Assembly (NCBI GenBank): GCA_036960605.1
Contig: JBALXI010000018.1
Coordinates: 1 to 64,000 of the forward strand
Source: Oleispira sp036960605
Lineage (GTDB): Bacteria > Pseudomonadota > Gammaproteobacteria > Pseudomonadales > Oceanobacteraceae
Length of the DNA: 64,000 nt
Direction: 5' to 3'
In this document: positions 1 to 7,923 of the stretch, in pieces
How positions within the stretch are numbered: position 1 is the first letter of the stretch
Layout: each line of letters begins with the position of its first letter
Translations under genes and position numbers: made by a program
Notes under the pieces: model-generated
The model's database searches: none
Seen by the model: only the letters and a program-made list of their open reading frames with translations
Told to the model about the DNA's origin: nothing

Positions 1-68
1 ATTGATCGCCGTAGGCATCAAGCTCTTCGGTACTAGGCTCTGGATTGCCTTTAATAAAGACGAGCGCC

Positions 69-767
69 ATGCGCTTCCTGTTGGTTGATCAAATTGAATT
101 CTGCGATAAGTTAATTATTAGTAAATCCGATTTAATTAGCGCCGATCAATTAGTTGAACTGCAAGGAATTTTAACCAGCCTGAATCCTGTAGCTGAACAG
201 ATTATTGCTGATAATGGGCAGGTGCCTTTAGACAAACTGTTGAATACACGAGCATTTAGTTTCGATCGCGCTAAGCAAGATCCTGGCTGGCTGAAAGAAA
301 TGCGCGGTGAGCATGTGCCAGAAACAGAAGAATACGGTATTAGCAGTTTTAGTTATCAAGCGCGACGTCCTTTTCATCCGCAGAAGTTTTTTGATTTTCT
401 TTATCAAGATTGGCCTCAAGGTAAATTAATACGTTCTAAAGGGTATTTTTGGTTGGCTAGCCGCCCACAGATGGCTGGCAATTGGCATCAAGCGGGAGGC
501 ATTGCTCACCACGGGCCAGCGGGCATGTTTTGGAAAGCGGTGCCAGAAAATGAGTGGCCAGAAGATGAGGAGTCGTTGTCTTATATCGAGTCTTTATGGC
601 AAGAACCTTTTGGTGATATGCGCCAAGAGCTGGTTTTTATCGGCCAGAGCCTTGATGCAGATGCAGTGCGTAAATCCTTAGACGAATGTTTATTGAGCGA
701 AGAAGAAGTTCTGCAAGGAAAAGACGCTTGGCTACTGTTGGATGACCCTTTTCCGGCTTGGCAATAA
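69..767 (+). pseudogene. COG0523 (CobW/ZigA/YciC-type) metallochaperone, GTPase half missing
   Basis: The frame encodes the C-terminal part of a COG0523 G3E-family protein. It enters at the conserved LLVDQIEF stretch (78-101), keeps the nucleotide-binding-type SKSDL segment, the PETEEYGISSF segment and the typical end (RQELVFIGQ, DDPFPAW). The family is about 400 residues; here only about 232 remain. The Walker A motif and CxCC metal site would lie upstream, but an in-frame stop at 12-14 excludes them from this frame. The first ATG (69) has no clear ribosome binding site. Frame 2 just upstream reads NKDERHAL, and DER often precedes LLVDQIEF in this family, so a frameshift near 68-78 is possible. 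Such proteins are usually zinc-responsive, which fits the ZnuD-like and AztD-like genes downstream. Whether the break is a mutation or an artefact of the window edge cannot be seen. Confidence 0.6.
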
Positions 768-830
768 CGTGTATTTGAACCTATTCATTTGCTCTCTTTT
801 TAATTCTTTCTTCTCTTAATTTAAGTCGTT

Positions 831-849
831 AATGTTATGTTATATCGTT
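831..849. promoter_or_regulatory. Candidate Zur box overlapping the receptor start codon
   Basis: The 19 bases here match 15 of 19 positions of the core of the gammaproteobacterial Zur operator (AATGTTATAATATAACATT, consensus from memory). Zur represses zinc-uptake genes when zinc is plentiful. The site lies over the start codon (837-839) of a receptor that looks zinc-specific, so bound repressor would block transcription or its early elongation. The position over the start codon is unusual. AT-rich surroundings make chance matches easier. Confidence 0.5.
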
Positions 850-2906
850 TTAATTTAGCTCGTATTATATGTGTCTCATTATTGATTCCACTCGCCCATG
901 CAGTCGAGTTGGATATGGTGGTGGTTAAGTCGACGCATCAGTCATCGATGCGCAACATCGTGCAACCCGTTTTGGTTGTCGGTGAAGAGGCGCTGAAAAA
1001 AAGCCAAGCCAAATCCTTAGGTGAGTTATTAGAGCAGCAGCCTGGTATTAGCAACGCTTCTTTTGGCCCTGGGGTGGGGCGACCGGTATTAAGGGGGTTG
1101 TCTGGCAGTCGGGTAAAAACATTGGTTAATGGCCAAGACAGTTCGGATTTATCGGCGATGAGTTCTGACCATGCGCCGATGGTAGAAATTACTAATTCGC
1201 AGCAGGTCGAGGTGATTTTGGGGCCAGCGACGGTGTTGTATGGCAGTGGTGCTATTGGCGGCATTGTGAATGTCTTGGATCGCAGCATTCATCAATCACC
1301 GGTTGAAGAAGTACAAGGCAGTATGAAAGCTGGCATTAGCAGTAATGATAACGCTCAGGTATTGGCGGCTGAGCTGAATGCGGGTAATGGTCGTTGGGCC
1401 ATGCACTTGAATGGTTTTGATAAGTCTTCGAATGATTATCACAGCAGTAAAGGCCGAGTAAAAAATAGTGATACCCAAAGCCAAGGCGGCGGTATTGGTA
1501 TTAGTCGTACGTCGGATGAACATGGCTTTATTGGTATGAGTCTTCATGTTCTTGAGCAAGACTATGGCGTGCCTAACCCTAAGGATTCAGAAACGCGCGT
1601 ACGTCCTAAGCAAGTACGTTCACAGCTGTCGGCTGCTTGGCTAAATCCGATTGCGGGTATTGATCGTTGGGAGACGCATTTATCGTACATCGATTATGAG
1701 CATGACGAGTTGACGCTGCCAGTGACCGAAGGATTATTTGATAAAGAATCTTTTGAGGCGAATTCTAAATTACAGCATGTAAGTTTTGCAGGTTGGCAGG
1801 GAACGATAGGGGTTCACTTCTCTCAGCAAGAAATAAAATTGTGCCATAACCATAGTGGTTGTTCTCAAATTCCTGATTATAGCGATCAGAGCTGGAATGG
1901 TGAGCAGGGCAATTTATTTACTCAGCAAGACGGCCTGCAGTTTGTTCACGATACGCCAATGCCTATTACTAAAAGCACGAATGTTGGTTATTTTTTAGTT
2001 GAAAATAAGCCTTGGAAAATTAATGGCTTGGGTGATGGGCTATTTGAATTAGGTGCTCGTATTGATACGAAAACCATTACTGCCGATCCCGTTTCGATAC
2101 AGCCTTCTTCTAGACGTTCGCAAGCTTATTACGATGATAAACATTTTTTACCGACGACGTTTTCAGCCGCCAGTATTTGGAATGTTAGTAATGATCAGCG
2201 TTTGTCGTTGAGCCTATCTCGTGCGCAACGAGCACCCGATGCGGAAGAGATGTATTGGAATGGCGATCATCATGCGACTTTTTCTTATCAGCTAGACAAT
2301 ATCGATTTGCACGAAGAAACCGCTTATACCGCTGATGTGGTATGGAATCTAACAGGGGAGAATTATTTCATTAGAACGGCGGTTTATCACTATCTGTTCA
2401 ATGATTTCATTTATAACGACTTGAAAGATACCGCGGATCCTTACCATGGTAATGCGGTGTATCGATATGAGCAAAAGGATGCGCGTTTTTCTGGCTTTGA
2501 ATTTAGCTGGGAGCAGCAGGTAAATAATACGTTATCAACAGTATTAAATTTAGATTCGGTGCGAGCAGAATTATTAGAAGGTGATGATAAATATATTCCT
2601 CGCTTACCTCCTGCGACGGCCTCGTTGCATATTAATTGGCAACAAGATAACTGGCTATTGGCAGTGGAAAATCACTGGGTCGCTCAGCAAGATCGTACTG
2701 CTCGTAATGAAACTTCAACGTCAGGTTTTCAGAAGTTGGACTTGAAAGCTGATTACAGTGCTCGAATTTTCAAACAAGAAGTCACCACGAGCTTGGCCAT
2801 TAATAACGTATTTAATAGCCCTGGTTCGAATCACGCCTCTTATCTAAAAGAATATGCCCCGAATCCTGGCCGCAATATTCAATTACAAACGCAATTATAT
2901 TTTTAA
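837..2906 (+). CDS. ZnuD-like TonB-dependent outer-membrane zinc receptor
   Basis: 689 residues with a signal peptide (cleavage after about residue 22, AHA). A TonB plug domain spans about residues 40-150 (SLGELLEQQPGIS, RPVLRGLSGSRV, VEVILGPATVLYGSGAIGGIVNVLD), followed by a 22-strand-type barrel ending in an aromatic residue (YF). ZnuD hallmarks are present: the SSDHAP stretch in the plug and a Cys-bounded His loop, CHNHSGC, at about residue 336. In ZnuD equivalent loops capture zinc. It probably imports zinc across the outer membrane using TonB energy. A Zur-box-like site covers the start, and an AztD-like zinc chaperone follows after a 43-bp gap. The ribosome binding site is weak. Another metal or chelate is possible, but zinc is favoured by context. 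Confidence 0.85.
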   Translation: MLYRFNLARIICVSLLIPLAHAVELDMVVVKSTHQSSMRNIVQPVLVVGEEALKKSQAKSLGELLEQQPGISNASFGPGVGRPVLRGLSGSRVKTLVNGQDSSDLSAMSSDHAPMVEITNSQQVEVILGPATVLYGSGAIGGIVNVLDRSIHQSPVEEVQGSMKAGISSNDNAQVLAAELNAGNGRWAMHLNGFDKSSNDYHSSKGRVKNSDTQSQGGGIGISRTSDEHGFIGMSLHVLEQDYGVPNPKDSETRVRPKQVRSQLSAAWLNPIAGIDRWETHLSYIDYEHDELTLPVTEGLFDKESFEANSKLQHVSFAGWQGTIGVHFSQQEIKLCHNHSGCSQIPDYSDQSWNGEQGNLFTQQDGLQFVHDTPMPITKSTNVGYFLVENKPWKINGLGDGLFELGARIDTKTITADPVSIQPSSRRSQAYYDDKHFLPTTFSAASIWNVSNDQRLSLSLSRAQRAPDAEEMYWNGDHHATFSYQLDNIDLHEETAYTADVVWNLTGENYFIRTAVYHYLFNDFIYNDLKDTADPYHGNAVYRYEQKDARFSGFEFSWEQQVNNTLSTVLNLDSVRAELLEGDDKYIPRLPPATASLHINWQQDNWLLAVENHWVAQQDRTARNETSTSGFQKLDLKADYSARIFKQEVTTSLAINNVFNSPGSNHASYLKEYAPNPGRNIQLQTQLYF

Positions 2907-2910
2907 CAAG

Positions 2911-2934
2911 AAAACTAAAACTAAAACTAAAACT
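2911..2934 (+). repeat. Four perfect AAAACT hexamer repeats before the aztD-like RBS
   Basis: Four uninterrupted copies of AAAACT lie between the receptor stop codon (2904-2906) and the AAAGGGG ribosome binding site of the next gene. Copy-number slippage would change the intergenic spacing but no reading frame. It may simply be an unstructured spacer. Confidence 0.9.
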
Positions 2935-2949
2935 CAAAGGGGAAATTAC

Positions 2950-4266
2950 ATGATGACTATTAGCAAAAGAGTCGCCACAAGAACCATTCCGTTACTGGTT
3001 ACTGTCGCGCTATTAAGTGCCTGTAAAGATGGCAGTAATAATAACAGCGATGCACATCAAACTGATGAATTTGAAGTAAGCGAAACGGGGCGCTTAATTG
3101 TGACTTCTGCGGGTTTAGAAAACCCTGAACTTGCGGCATTTAATTCTACAGATGGCAAACTCATTGAACGCTTTAGTTTAGATAATCCGGCGAGTGGCTT
3201 ATACGCTTCTCCGCAATCACGTTTTGCTTTAGTGGCGCAGCGAGATCAAAACCAAGTGCAGGTATTGGATGGTGGTCTATATCAAGAAGATCATGGCGAT
3301 CACTTGCATCCTTATCAGAAAGATCCAGAAATGATGACTCAATCATTAGAGGGTGTACGCCCAACGCATTATCGTGAAAACGAAACTCGCTCAGCATTCT
3401 TCTTTGATGGTGATGGTGAAAACGCCTTGCTATCAAGTATTGTTGATTTTGATGATGATGAAATCTTGAATAATACGGTTCGATCTTTAGAGTTAGCGAC
3501 AGCGATGCATGGTGTTGCAGAACCTCGTGGTGATTTTCTATTAGCGAGCTATCGCGAAGCCGATGCCGCCAGTGTATTACCTGACCAAGTAGAGCTGTTT
3601 AAATTCAATAGCAATAGTGGTGACTATGATGCGGTAGAACGTTTTACTGAGCGTTGCCCATCACTACACGGTGCTTTCTCAACAGAAGATGCGAGTGTGT
3701 TTGCTTGTTCTGATGGTGTGCTAGTTATTCGTCAAAATGGAGAGCAATTCACCGCTGAGAAAATTGCTAACCCAGTAGGCATGGCAGAAGGTGTTCGTAT
3801 TGGTGGCTTCTCTGGTTTTGCCGATAGCAACTTATTAGCGGGCTGGGCTCGTGGGGCATTATATGCGGTGAACCTTGATGATAGTTCCATTGCACTGGTC
3901 GATTGGACTGGCGGAACTGCAGCAGAATACAGCACGGCAAAGATGGATGATGAAGGTGAAATTTTAATGGTTTTGAATAAAACAGGTGGCCTGCATTTGC
4001 TGGATGCTACCGATAATTTTAAACACTTAATCGAGATCAAGGCATTGAGTGCTTTGCCTGTATTCGAGGATGGAAGTCATGGACGCGTTAGCATCGTTTC
4101 AAGTAAGTCTAGTGAAGATGTTTACATCACGGATGCTGTTAACAATCAGCTAGTGGTGGTTAATCTTGAGCATCAAGAATTAGAAGAGCCTATTAGTTTG
4201 CCTTTCACACCGAAGCATGTGACTTGGGTAGGTATCGCTGGCGAAGGACATGATCACGATCACTAG
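2950..4266 (+). CDS. AztD-like zinc metallochaperone, predicted lipoprotein
   Basis: 438 residues from ATG 2950, chosen because an AAAGGGG ribosome binding site sits just upstream; the open frame runs further back into the receptor gene. The signal peptide ends in a lipobox (LLSAC, Cys25). The body reads as a beta-propeller and closely resembles AztD, the periplasmic zinc chaperone that loads the AztC binding protein: LDGGLYQEDHGDHLH at about residues 106-120 gives the His-rich metal loop, followed by FFFDGDGE and a His-rich tail GHDHDH. No aztABC genes are in the window; instead the partner is a ZnuD-like receptor in the same operon. A lipid anchor would tether it to a membrane, unlike a freely soluble chaperone. 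It probably takes zinc from the receptor in the periplasm. Confidence 0.8.
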   Translation: MMTISKRVATRTIPLLVTVALLSACKDGSNNNSDAHQTDEFEVSETGRLIVTSAGLENPELAAFNSTDGKLIERFSLDNPASGLYASPQSRFALVAQRDQNQVQVLDGGLYQEDHGDHLHPYQKDPEMMTQSLEGVRPTHYRENETRSAFFFDGDGENALLSSIVDFDDDEILNNTVRSLELATAMHGVAEPRGDFLLASYREADAASVLPDQVELFKFNSNSGDYDAVERFTERCPSLHGAFSTEDASVFACSDGVLVIRQNGEQFTAEKIANPVGMAEGVRIGGFSGFADSNLLAGWARGALYAVNLDDSSIALVDWTGGTAAEYSTAKMDDEGEILMVLNKTGGLHLLDATDNFKHLIEIKALSALPVFEDGSHGRVSIVSSKSSEDVYITDAVNNQLVVVNLEHQELEEPISLPFTPKHVTWVGIAGEGHDHDH

Positions 4267-4320
4267 GTAATAAATCAATATTGTGAGGGTAAAAGTAAAA
4301 TATTGTATATGCCACTAGAT

Positions 4321-4339
4321 ACGAATGCTTATCATTAGT
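4321..4339. promoter_or_regulatory. Candidate Fur box upstream of flavodoxin
   Basis: Matches 12 of 19 positions of the E. coli Fur consensus, including the unbroken run ATCATTA. It lies about 45 bp before the flavodoxin start. Flavodoxin commonly replaces ferredoxin under iron limitation and is often Fur-controlled, which supports the site. Confidence 0.45.
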
Positions 4340-4381
4340 ATATTGTTTGTTTTAATCATTCGATTTTAATGGATATAGGCA

Positions 4382-4915
4382 ATGACAGATATTTTATTGG
4401 TATTCGGAACAGATACTGGCAATACAGAGGAAGTTGCAGAGAAAATACAGCAGCAATTCTCTGCATCTGGCCATATCGTTGAACTGATCGATGTGGCCGA
4501 TTGTTCTGCAGATCGTATTAGTGACGCTGAATTCTGTATTTTCGGTATTCCAACCTGGGACTTTGGCGGTATTCAAGGGGATTGGGAGGATTTTAAGGGG
4601 GAGCTGGAAGCTGCTGAGTTAGGGGGTAAAAAAATTGCCTTATATGGGCTGGGCGATCAATTTGGCTATGGCGATTACTTTGTCGATGCTGTGGGTTGGT
4701 TGCATGAAATCATTCAGCCGATGAAAGCCGAGATAAAAGGCTATTGGCCAATTACCGGCTATGACTTCACTGACAGTCGTGCACTGAGCCCATGTAGAAC
4801 TTACTTCTATGGTTTAGCGATTGATGACGATCAGCAGTTTGAGCAGACGGATGCTCGAATAAGTGCCTGGGTTCAACAAATTCTAGCCGAGTTCGAATTG
4901 GCAGAGGCGGCTTAA
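4382..4915 (+). CDS. fldA: Flavodoxin, long-chain type
   Basis: 177 residues, typical of long-chain flavodoxins. The FMN phosphate loop TDTGNT is at residues 10-15, and the isoalloxazine-binding PTWDFG loop is near residue 58 with its conserved Trp. A second FMN loop, LYGLGDQFGYGDYFVDA, is also intact. It is a cytoplasmic one-electron carrier used in place of ferredoxin, for instance when iron is short; the Fur-box-like site upstream agrees. The gene is followed after one base by a small unknown gene, suggesting one transcript. Assignment is secure. Confidence 0.95.
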   Translation: MTDILLVFGTDTGNTEEVAEKIQQQFSASGHIVELIDVADCSADRISDAEFCIFGIPTWDFGGIQGDWEDFKGELEAAELGGKKIALYGLGDQFGYGDYFVDAVGWLHEIIQPMKAEIKGYWPITGYDFTDSRALSPCRTYFYGLAIDDDQQFEQTDARISAWVQQILAEFELAEAA

Positions 4916-4916
4916 T

Positions 4917-5276
4917 ATGTGTAATAAAATCACTAAGATTTCGACTCAAAGTAGATTTCAATGGATTGGGATTTGCAGTCATGGCTCTGCTCATGTTTTT
5001 TGGCGTACTACTCAGGTATGTCTTCCCGCAGATGAATTGGAAGCATTGATGAATCAAGCACTGGCGGGGAAATTACCAGTTGAGTGTTTTGGCGATGAGT
5101 ATCTTCTTTGGCTCAACCACGTCGCAATAAAACTTTCTGAAGACGATTATTACGAAATTCAGGACCTTTTTGCTTTTGCGACAGAAGCGCGTTCATTGCC
5201 CTTGGTTCAGCAACACGCGGGCAGTGAGATGGATAGTGAAATGAATAGCGAAAAAGGCAGGGCTGTATTGCACTAA
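4917..5276 (+). CDS. Hypothetical protein downstream of flavodoxin
   Basis: 119 residues starting one base after the flavodoxin stop, so probably translationally coupled. The N-terminal half has a compact conserved-looking pattern (ICSHGSAHVFWRTTQVCLPADELEAL) with Cys and His residues, resembling small proteins that begin with a Cys/His segment followed by a predicted helix-forming LPADELE region. No signal peptide or membrane segment is seen. The last 20 residues are polar and low in complexity (SEMDSEMNSEKG). I do not recognise a function; the position suggests a role with flavodoxin or iron stress. Confidence 0.75.
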   Translation: MCNKITKISTQSRFQWIGICSHGSAHVFWRTTQVCLPADELEALMNQALAGKLPVECFGDEYLLWLNHVAIKLSEDDYYEIQDLFAFATEARSLPLVQQHAGSEMDSEMNSEKGRAVLH

Positions 5277-5292
5277 ATTAATCACTTTAATT

Positions 5293-5682
5293 TTATAATG
5301 GCTTTAATTTATTTTTGCTTAGATAAATGAAATAAATGGCTATGGGCAGTATAAATTCAACGACCATAGCCCCGAGTAAAACATTACCCGGATTGCCAAC
5401 CAATAAGGTTGAACCTAGTCTTGCCATACCGGCAAGGAAGAAAACTAAGGCAATAAAGGCGACAAACTGCTGTCGTTCGCTAAGGCTATTCGCTACCCAA
5501 AGGCAAAAGCCACCATAGGCTAACCAAAATACAGCAAAGAATCTTAGCTCGTTATCTACGCTGGCTTCTACGGCTGTTGTTGCCCCAGGAATGGCAGTCG
5601 CTCCACCTATAACAACATTCAGCCCAGTGAGCAGAGCCACGGCGGCTATGGTATACAACATATATTTAACGATTGATTGCAT
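5293..5682 (-). CDS. DUF4345 family small membrane protein
   Basis: 129 residues with four predicted membrane segments. The arrangement (TGLNVVIGGATAIPG in the first loop, NELRFFAVFWLAYG, MARLGSTLLVG) is that of the DUF4345 family, whose function is unknown. It is the last gene of a five-gene minus-strand operon headed by a TetR regulator, 27 bp behind another membrane protein. The operon also holds an ABC1 kinase-like protein. No catalytic residues stand out. Confidence 0.8.
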   Translation of the reverse strand: MQSIVKYMLYTIAAVALLTGLNVVIGGATAIPGATTAVEASVDNELRFFAVFWLAYGGFCLWVANSLSERQQFVAFIALVFFLAGMARLGSTLLVGNPGNVLLGAMVVEFILPIAIYFIYLSKNKLKPL

Positions 5683-5709
5683 GCTAAATTTGACCTTGTA
5701 ATTGAGGGT

Positions 5710-6129
5710 TTATATCTTGTTCCATTGTTGTGTGAGTCCTATCAAATGGATAAGACCCAGTGACAAAGAAATCGAGGAACTCCATAGCCAGAACTCAGGA
5801 CTACGCCCTATGGGATTCGTAATCAAGAAGAAACCAGCGATCCCACGAATTAAATAAATTGAGGTAATCACAATAAGCGCTAACTGCGTTAACGGGAGTT
5901 TACCAATTAGCCCTGCCGCGGAAAAAGCATAAAGTGAGCAAATAAATAGTACGAAAATAATGCCTGATGTGATAACTGCCGGTATTAAACTTCCTTGTTC
6001 GGCCTGCTTCGCCAAGTGTTCGCCAGCACCAAGTAAGCGATACCAAGGTGCACCAAAATAGATGCAGGCGATATGAAGAAGCGCCGCCATTGCGCTGAGT
6101 ATTCCGGCAATCATTAACATTATATTCAT
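5710..6129 (-). CDS. Small four-helix membrane protein, unknown function
   Basis: 139 residues with four predicted transmembrane helices and short loops (LHIACIYFGAPWYRLLGAG after the first helix). Similar small inner-membrane proteins occur in proteobacteria without known function. It lies 8 bp behind the ABC1 kinase-like gene and 27 bp before the DUF4345 gene, so the three are very likely cotranscribed. Length, size and topology resemble its DUF4345 and DUF6463 neighbours; the three may be distant relatives of one membrane fold. Confidence 0.7.
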   Translation of the reverse strand: MNIMLMIAGILSAMAALLHIACIYFGAPWYRLLGAGEHLAKQAEQGSLIPAVITSGIIFVLFICSLYAFSAAGLIGKLPLTQLALIVITSIYLIRGIAGFFLITNPIGRSPEFWLWSSSISLSLGLIHLIGLTQQWNKI

Positions 6130-6137
6130 AGCATTCC

Positions 6138-7493
6138 CTATTGGATTTTAAACTTTAAATAATCGGTATTAATACAGGCGCCTATTTGGCTCAACAGGTT
6201 CATTAAGCCTAAATGTGCTCGGTCAAAACAGGGTTGTTCGTTGTACATGCCACTCAAGAACTTTATGGCGCTACCACTCAAATCCTCGGGCTTACCCGGG
6301 CAGGGTTTCTTATTATTAAAATCAAAGTTTTTTTCAATATAAGCCTCACCCAACCACTGACCATATAGCTTTAGGTCGGGCATTATTTCCGATTCGAAAA
6401 CTTCAAGAGAGACACCTTGTTCAATAAATTTTAGCTTCTGGTAACTTTCAAGCAGTGACTGAGTATTTTTATTGAAAAAATAGCCATCCACTATGTTTGG
6501 AATCATGTCGCTGAAGTCGCGGATAAAATCATCACTCAAGCTACGCACGCAGCCAAAGTCTAAAATACCAAGCTGGCCATCGGCCAAAATTAAGAAGTTA
6601 CCCGGATGTGGGTCTGCATTGATTTTTTTAAGTTGCAAGACGCAATACCAGAAGAAGTCGAACAGCTTTTGGCCTACTTCATTTCTCTGGGTTTGGCTTG
6701 GATTGGTCTTTAGCCAGTCTTCTAAATGCTGGCCTGTTAGCCTATCCATTGATAGAACACGTCTGGAAGAAAGCGCTTCATATACAGAGGGAATAACAAT
6801 ACCCGGCAATGTTACTGTTTGACGAAACCAGTTCAGATTGTTAGCTTCAATTTCATAATTTGTTTCTTCTTGCAGCCTGGCTTGCATTTCATCCATTAAT
6901 AAGACGACCACTTGTTTTTTGGGAAATTTATCGGTTGTTTTTGAGAGTAACCAAAAGAGTTTTTCCACCATTTTTAAATCACTTTCAATGGTGGCACCAA
7001 TACCCGGGTACTGAACCTTCACCGCCAGCAAGGTATTATCATGGGCAATAGCTTGATGCACTTGCCCTATGCTCGCCGCCGAAAAGGCCTGTGGATTAAA
7101 CTCTTTAAATAGCTGCTTAGGGGTATCACCCAATTCCTGCACTATTTGTTTTCTGACTAAGGCCTTGTTAATCGGTGGTACTTGATGGCAAGCCGAGTGC
7201 AGTTTATCTCTGATGGTTTTGGGTAAAATATCGGCTTCCATGCTAAGTAGCTGGGATAACTTTACCGCCGTGCCTCTAAGCTGACCTAATACGGTGAAAA
7301 TCAGCTCGCCAATTTGCTCTTCATGATCTTGCTGAGGTTGATCACTGGCTGCAGCCGTAGAGATGGCCTGGCGAGCCTTGTAACCCATATGCTTCAGACC
7401 TATTTTTGTTACCGCCAGACTGGCAATAGCACTGCGGATTATTTTCGACGTAGGAATGTTTTTTGAACGGATTTTATCTTTTGATACGCTCAT
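6138..7493 (-). CDS. ABC1/AarF (UbiB, ADCK) kinase-like protein
   Basis: 451 residues. In order it shows the family motifs: a KxGQ-type motif in the variant form KLSQ (about residue 78), the Ala-rich nucleotide loop FSAASIGQVH, the invariant Lys in LAVKVQYPG, Glu in LQEETNYEIEANN, the catalytic NADPHPGN and the metal-binding LDFG. UbiB-type ABC1 proteins are atypical kinases or ATPases that support quinone and lipid metabolism at membranes. Ser replaces Gly in KxGQ, the motif that restrains kinase activity in ADCK3. No ubiquinone genes are near; the neighbours are small membrane proteins and a TetR regulator, so this is an accessory paralogue rather than ubiB itself. Confidence 0.9.
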   Translation of the reverse strand: MSVSKDKIRSKNIPTSKIIRSAIASLAVTKIGLKHMGYKARQAISTAAASDQPQQDHEEQIGELIFTVLGQLRGTAVKLSQLLSMEADILPKTIRDKLHSACHQVPPINKALVRKQIVQELGDTPKQLFKEFNPQAFSAASIGQVHQAIAHDNTLLAVKVQYPGIGATIESDLKMVEKLFWLLSKTTDKFPKKQVVVLLMDEMQARLQEETNYEIEANNLNWFRQTVTLPGIVIPSVYEALSSRRVLSMDRLTGQHLEDWLKTNPSQTQRNEVGQKLFDFFWYCVLQLKKINADPHPGNFLILADGQLGILDFGCVRSLSDDFIRDFSDMIPNIVDGYFFNKNTQSLLESYQKLKFIEQGVSLEVFESEIMPDLKLYGQWLGEAYIEKNFDFNNKKPCPGKPEDLSGSAIKFLSGMYNEQPCFDRAHLGLMNLLSQIGACINTDYLKFKIQ

Positions 7494-7496
7494 TTG

Positions 7497-7883
7497 TTAT
7501 TTCTCCACGGCTTGAGTCAGTGGCAATGGCTTGCTTAATAACATGCTAATTACGACAGGAAAGACCAGCCAGAATCCTGACTCGGGCATTAAGACCACCC
7601 CGATTATGGTTAACAAAAAAAGGTTTAATGATATTGATAGGGGAATATTTTTATCTGCTGCTAGCTCATAATGTCTGACGAGCAAGCCGACAATAAATAG
7701 CACTTGTCCGAATAAAAAGAACCAAACAGCGGCATGTCCTTGTACGGAAGTAATGCTGTTAATGATGCCGTTGTCATAGAGTGATCTATAATCGTCGGAA
7801 AACATAACCAGAGCAAATACCGTGTGAATAAACGCCACGGACATAAGCCAATAACCTCGCCAATTTTTCATGATTTTCCTCAC
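7497..7883 (-). CDS. DUF6463 family membrane protein
   Basis: 128 residues with four predicted membrane helices. The pattern (SVAFIHTVFALVMF, AVWFFLFGQVLFIVGLL, IGVVLMPESGFWLVFP) is typical of the DUF6463 family. It is separated by 3 bp from the ABC1 kinase-like gene and by 40 bp from the TetR gene. Function unknown; cotranscription suggests a shared membrane-associated task with the kinase-like protein. Confidence 0.8.
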   Translation of the reverse strand: MRKIMKNWRGYWLMSVAFIHTVFALVMFSDDYRSLYDNGIINSITSVQGHAAVWFFLFGQVLFIVGLLVRHYELAADKNIPLSISLNLFLLTIIGVVLMPESGFWLVFPVVISMLLSKPLPLTQAVEK

Positions 7884-7923
7884 TTATTATTTGAAAGAGC
7901 GCTATTAGAAAGTCGTTAAATAA

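Noticed and set aside
938..1288. Long minus-strand open frame opposite the receptor gene
   Set aside because: It lies fully within the strongly supported TonB receptor gene and has no recognisable protein features.
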